The notes beneath the pieces are model-generated. The model ran no database searches and was not told the origin of the DNA. It saw only the letters and a program-made list of their open reading frames with translations. A stretch of 64,000 nucleotides of DNA. Origin: Anodontia alba (lineage: Eukaryota > Mollusca > Bivalvia > Lucinida > Lucinidae). Both the position numbers and the translations under genes were made by a program. Below, piece by piece: positions 45,201 through 51,000 of this stretch (position 1 is its first letter; the number at the start of each line of letters is the position of its first letter). The DNA lies in assembly GCA_964016985.1 (NCBI GenBank), contig OZ024830.1:59504104-59568103 (forward strand), in the 5' to 3' direction.

Positions 45201-47915
45201 AAAATACTTTCCAAACGAAATTAAACTAGCCCTAGTTTGTTATAAAGTGCTTCTAAGGACTGTGCAATAAAGAATTATAGGAGAAAATATCGTCTAAATA
45301 TGTACTTTCTAACTAGGCTATGTAGCCAAGTTAGGTCAAGGGAGGTAATAATTTTATAAATTAAATAGTGATTATACTCTAGTTACTTTAGAAGTTTTCA
45401 GGAATATGTGTATTTTTATGAGCTTTTTATGATAAGAAAGTATATTTCTTTCACAATGAGTGAGCAGATTTTTCAAAACCTCACTGAGAGCTTAAATTAT
45501 TTTCGTGAAACTTAGTGTATCAGAACACTTATTTTATTTAATTTTACGAACATTATAACAAGGCCTTTTAACCAAACTTGCTATATGCATTGACATTATC
45601 AAGATCTGGTTTAGGATTGTTTTCTGTCCATTCATATCAGGATCTGGTTTAGGATTGTTATCTGTCCCTCCGTCATTTTCTTTCCAGACATTTTCGCAAC
45701 GATAACTTTAATACATAAACAAATAATTGCTGTGGCAGGGTATTATGCTTGCAGAGCTTTTATTTGCATTATCTCTCTGGACCACCATTCTTGGCCTATA
45801 ATTTAAACATTATATGATACATAGGGCTCCATATCCCATTGACACTTTTCTAGTAATTTTATGAAATAATTCCAATGAAATGCCAAATCCTATTTTATAA
45901 AATAATTGCAGTGAAGTGCCATTTCCTATCTAATGAACTACTTCCAATAAATTGCCAAAAATGTTTATGAAGTAATTCCAGTGTAGTGCTAGAAATAGAT
46001 ACAGTGAAATGCCAAGCCCTATTTAAATTCTCGTCAAGACATGCAAGAACATGATTTTCCTTCTTTTTCTTACTGCCTTTTACAATTAGTCATACATTTC
46101 TTAGTAAATGTATTTATAATACATATGTATTGTACTTGTGCTGTTGGAGGAGGGTGTCATTTAGTAAGCCATGACTTTCTAGTTATGGTTATTCCAAGGA
46201 AATGCCAAGCCTTATTTTGTGAAATTGTTCCGTTGAAATGCCAAGCACTATTTTATGAAATGTAAAGACAGATATAATATACACTAAAATCTGAATGGCT
46301 CAAACTCATTTGTGAGTTTCTAGGAAATTAGGGAAATTTTCTTATTTTATCATGAAATTGTATGATGTGTGTACTCATTAGAATTGCCACATCCAGGCAT
46401 TTCCAATGAGTACACTCAACATACCATTATTGTGTCGAAGATATGCAATTTCCCTAAATTACCGCCATTTGTTTTCTGACCTGGCACTATGATTAATTCT
46501 CTGTGGCTCTGATTACCCATATCTCAAACAAATTTCCCTGGTCCCGAAGATGTTCGAGCCATTGAAGTTTGACTGTAGTTAAATTTGTTGCAGGTTTAGG
46601 TGGAGAGTTTGTGACAGCAATAGCCTACAGTATTCGAGGACAAATTAGCTGGCACCAAAGAACTTATGCTTTTAGGTATGTTTTATTGATAAGAACTTGA
46701 CCTAAATACTGCACCATATGCTTAGGTTTCTTTCAAAATTGCAGGGGAAAGGATATAGTAAAAATTATACACCTAATAAGGGTATACGTAAAAGAAAGGT
46801 CAGCAGAGGACTTCATAAGAGGCATATATAATGATGCTTGTGCAATTTTTTTTTTCTGATTTTCTTTTTTGAAAAGCATGTGTTATAAGTACTCATAACA
46901 TATTCTTTTATAAAGAAGAAGATAAAAGTACACAAGCTATAATCTGAAGGGAACTAAATTACTTGACTGTGCATTTATAAGGATATGTGCGGTAATTAGG
47001 TAGATTACGATAGATGTCTTCTTGGTAAATACAAACATCAAAGGTAGAGATTGCACTATTTCTGGCAAAAGAATGTGCACAGGTATTGGTGAACCACTTA
47101 GAGGACTAAGCCTGTCCAGGAAAAAGTATGGTAAGGTAAACTGACAGGCTTGACATGACCTTAAAAGTGTTGACTGGGATGTTAAATTCCAATTCAACCA
47201 AGAGACTACACATTCATTTGCATTGTTTGAGCAGGGCCTTTGTTGTATGTTAACATATTGGCTATATGCCATGCAAAAAGTGTCTTTGAGCATATGCAGA
47301 CTGCAAAGGCCCTGCAAAGGCCCAGATCAGCCTGCCCATCTGCACAGTCTGATCAGGGCTTTCACTGTCCTCTAATAGAATCATTGGATACTACAGAATG
47401 TATGAATGGAGAGTAAAAGCCCAGATTAGACTTAAGGCATGTGCAGGATGATGTGAATCTGCACATTTTGAGCATGCTCGAAGGCCTTTTTCACTTGACG
47501 CTGCCCATGTGATTAATATTCTACAGTGTCCATGAATTCTGTTACTGCTCAACTTCAAATTTCTGATCAGACTTTATTAAGATGAAACCAGCGATTTATT
47601 TCCTTATTGCACAAGTACAGTACAGTTATCCCCAGAATGTTTTTCTAAGATTTTCTTAAAAGGGGGTGATTTGAATCAGACATAATGCATTGTTTCTGGA
47701 AAAATATCCCTTAGTTTTCATCAGCTCATTTAACAAAAGATATAGTGTAGATTTTGTGCCATTTAACCCTCAGAGCACTAAACAAATATCCAGCAGATGA
47801 CATTCTACAATTGATGTTGTCATTTTTCTGAGACTGAGAAAATAAGACATTTCATGTGGGCTGTCTGCTGGGCAGACAGTTCACATGAAATGTCAAGCCT
47901 TATTTTCTTTGAAAA

Positions 47916-47976
<61 letters not shown>

Positions 47977-47980
47977 TAAA

Positions 47981-48037
<57 letters not shown>

Positions 48038-51000
48038 TAAATAAAAAAAAATTCAAAGTGTCATCTGTAGTTGCATTTCAAGGGTTAAGAATCATCTGAT
48101 TTTGCTGATGTCGACCACATATTTTAATGTCATTAATGGCCGTTGGTTTTATTTGTATTGGTAAATTGTTGTTAGCATCTGCATGAACAAAATCAGCATG
48201 TAGTTTTCATTTATTCCAGTGAAACGCCTTTACCAACTGTAGAAGTTGTGATACGTAACCAAAATGAAGCCGACACCTGGAGTCCATTCTTGGAATTACT
48301 CACAGATCAAGAAATGGAGAAGAAGATCAGAGATCAGGACAGAAACACAAGGTATGGGCATAATAACCTTTTTTATGGAAGTTCCAGTATTTGTAGATAG
48401 CATTGTTTTACCCCCATCCCCACCCCTAGCACCCTTAAAACAAAATAATACATTAAGTTCTGTATTTAACACAAAATTATGTCCTCCCATCTCTGGGGAG
48501 GAGGACATATTGTTTCTGGTATGAATCCAGTTGACGTCTGCATTGGCGTTGACATCACACTTTCTTGTCTTTATAACATCTTATGAACCAGTGGTTGGAT
48601 TCTTACCAAATTTTCAGGGATATATGATAGGAACAAGAAAGAACTGATCAGCTTTTTGTGACTTTGACCTAATTTTCAAGGTCACAGCAATTGAATAACT
48701 GAAAATTCTGTGACACGTTCTTGTCTGCACAATATCTTTTGAACCAGTGGTTGGATTCTTATCAAATTTCATGGATATATAATTGGGTCAACATAAATTG
48801 AGTTTTGGTGACCTTGACCTAATTTTTAAGGTCACAGCAGTAGAAAAACTGTAAATTCATGGTGGGGAGGGAGGGGGTGAGGGGAAGGGGTGTCATCTAT
48901 TTTCTCTGAAAACACTTTTAGTCAGTTACAACAAATTAATCTATGCAGTAAGCTTTATATTTTGTCACTGAAAATTTTAAACTGTCTTTTTAAAGATGTA
49001 ACTTGAAAATAGGTCCTGGAATAATAAGTTTTCGTTTGAAGCGTTAGGCTGAATTTTTGCAGATTCAAAAGTGCCAAGTTTTTTAATTTTCGCTGACTGT
49101 ATAGACCTCAAATTCTTTTCAAAGAGAATTGAACCATGCCAAGTAAAAAAAAACAACTTGACTTCAAGGCATATGTAAAAAGCAAAAGCCAAGCATTTAT
49201 GCAGTCTGATCAGAGCCTTAGCTCTCTGCTTAAAAACTCATTGTATAAAAAGCAGTGCCGCACGTTATTAACAGCCATGCATTAACAGGCGAAAAGCCGT
49301 GACTTAACAAGGCAATTCACGAGTTGTTGATGCACGGCTACGCAACTTTCAATATGATCGTACCGGGCCATAGATTTGCTGCTGTTACAAATTGTGTACT
49401 GCTCGGCCCTAGAACGAGCATAGTCCGTGGAAATTAGTTTGCGAGACATCTGTGGAAAGGCGAAACAAAATAGAGCAAGAAATAACGCGAAATGTAGCAA
49501 ATGTTTTCAGTTTTTATGCAATAATAGTGATCAAACATGGTTTTTCAATGCATTAACATTCGCCAGGTCCCTTAGGAGGTGTTGAAAACGGAGGCCTTCG
49601 GCCTCGGTTTCCAGCACCTCCCACGGGACCTGGCGAATGTTAATGCATGAAAAAACATGTTTGATCCCTAAATTGGCTACTACAGAATGTGTCACCAGTG
49701 GACAAAGGCCATGGTGCAGGATGGTATATTTGTATAACACAGCTCTTATGGCATGGTTTCAGAAATATACAGCATGGTTTAACGATGGACTCCAAAAATG
49801 TTGTAGCCAAGTGAAAATGTTTAGATTACATAGAAAAATGACCATTCATTTTTGTCTGGACATAGCACAGAATTGTATAGATTATCAAAGCTAAAATTTA
49901 TATATTATGTACAAAAAAATATCATTTATGGTCATTTTCTACTATTCTATACATTTTCTTTTGATACAACATGATTGTTCAGCTAACACGGTTTATAGCT
50001 CACCTGAGCCAAAGGCTCAGGATGAGCTATTGTGATCACTCATAGTCTGTCGTCCGCCCATCCGTCCGTTCACACCTTTGAATGACTTCTCGGCTGAAAC
50101 CCCTGGGCCAATTTTCTTCAAACTTCATGTGGAGCCTTCTGTTAAAGGGGATTGAAAATTTATACAAATGGTCACGGCTCGTTAAGTAAGATGGCAGCCA
50201 TGCCCATATATGAATAAAACAGTTAAAAATTTTCTCCTCCAGAACCAAGAAAGCTTTGAGGCTGAATCTTGTTATATAGCATTGGGGACTCAATTTCTAC
50301 CAAGTTTGTTCAATGATGACCCTAGGTTGACCTTTGACCTTTTTACGGCAATGTCAAATTTGCGTCCCTATGCATTTATATGGGGAAAATATTGAAAAGT
50401 CAGTTTCTCAAGACGTATTAAAGACTTATGGCTGAAACTTACAATGTGTGATCAAAGTAGCAAACCCTTTTAGTTACAAATTTTTGTCCCCCGAGGTTAT
50501 CTGCCCTTGCCCCTGGGCTATATACATATATAAAATCTTGTAACCTTTAAATGTTGTCTTCTCTGAAAGAGCTTGACCAATTTTCACCAGATTTCACACT
50601 AGGCCTTCTGTTGAAGGGGTATTGTCAATTTATTCAAATGCTTCTGCATCATTAAACAAGATAGCCACCATGCCCATATATGGTAAAAAACACTTAAAAA
50701 TCTTCTTATTCAGAACAAAGAAAGCTTCAAGGCTGAATCTTGTTATATAGCATCAGGGACTCAAGGTCCACCAAGTTTGTTCAAATGATAACTAGTTAGA
50801 CATTTGACCTTTTAGCAGCAAGGTCAAATTTGCGTCCCTATGCATTTGTATGGGGAAAATATTGAAAAATCAGTTTCTCAAAATATATTAAAGACTATTG
50901 GCTGAAACTTACAATATATGATCAAAGTTTCGAACCCTTTTAGTTACAATCAAAATTTTGTCCCCAGGGTTATCTGCCCTTGCGTCTTGGCTATATACAT

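Noticed and set aside
46937..47317. 126-codon minus-strand frame
   Set aside because: It crosses a SINE fragment and MITE remnants in intron 8; composition follows the repeats.
49282..49500. 72-codon minus-strand frame in the CpG-bearing part of intron 9
   Set aside because: No homology recognised, no splice context, and low complexity at the start. Kept only as part of the palindrome context.
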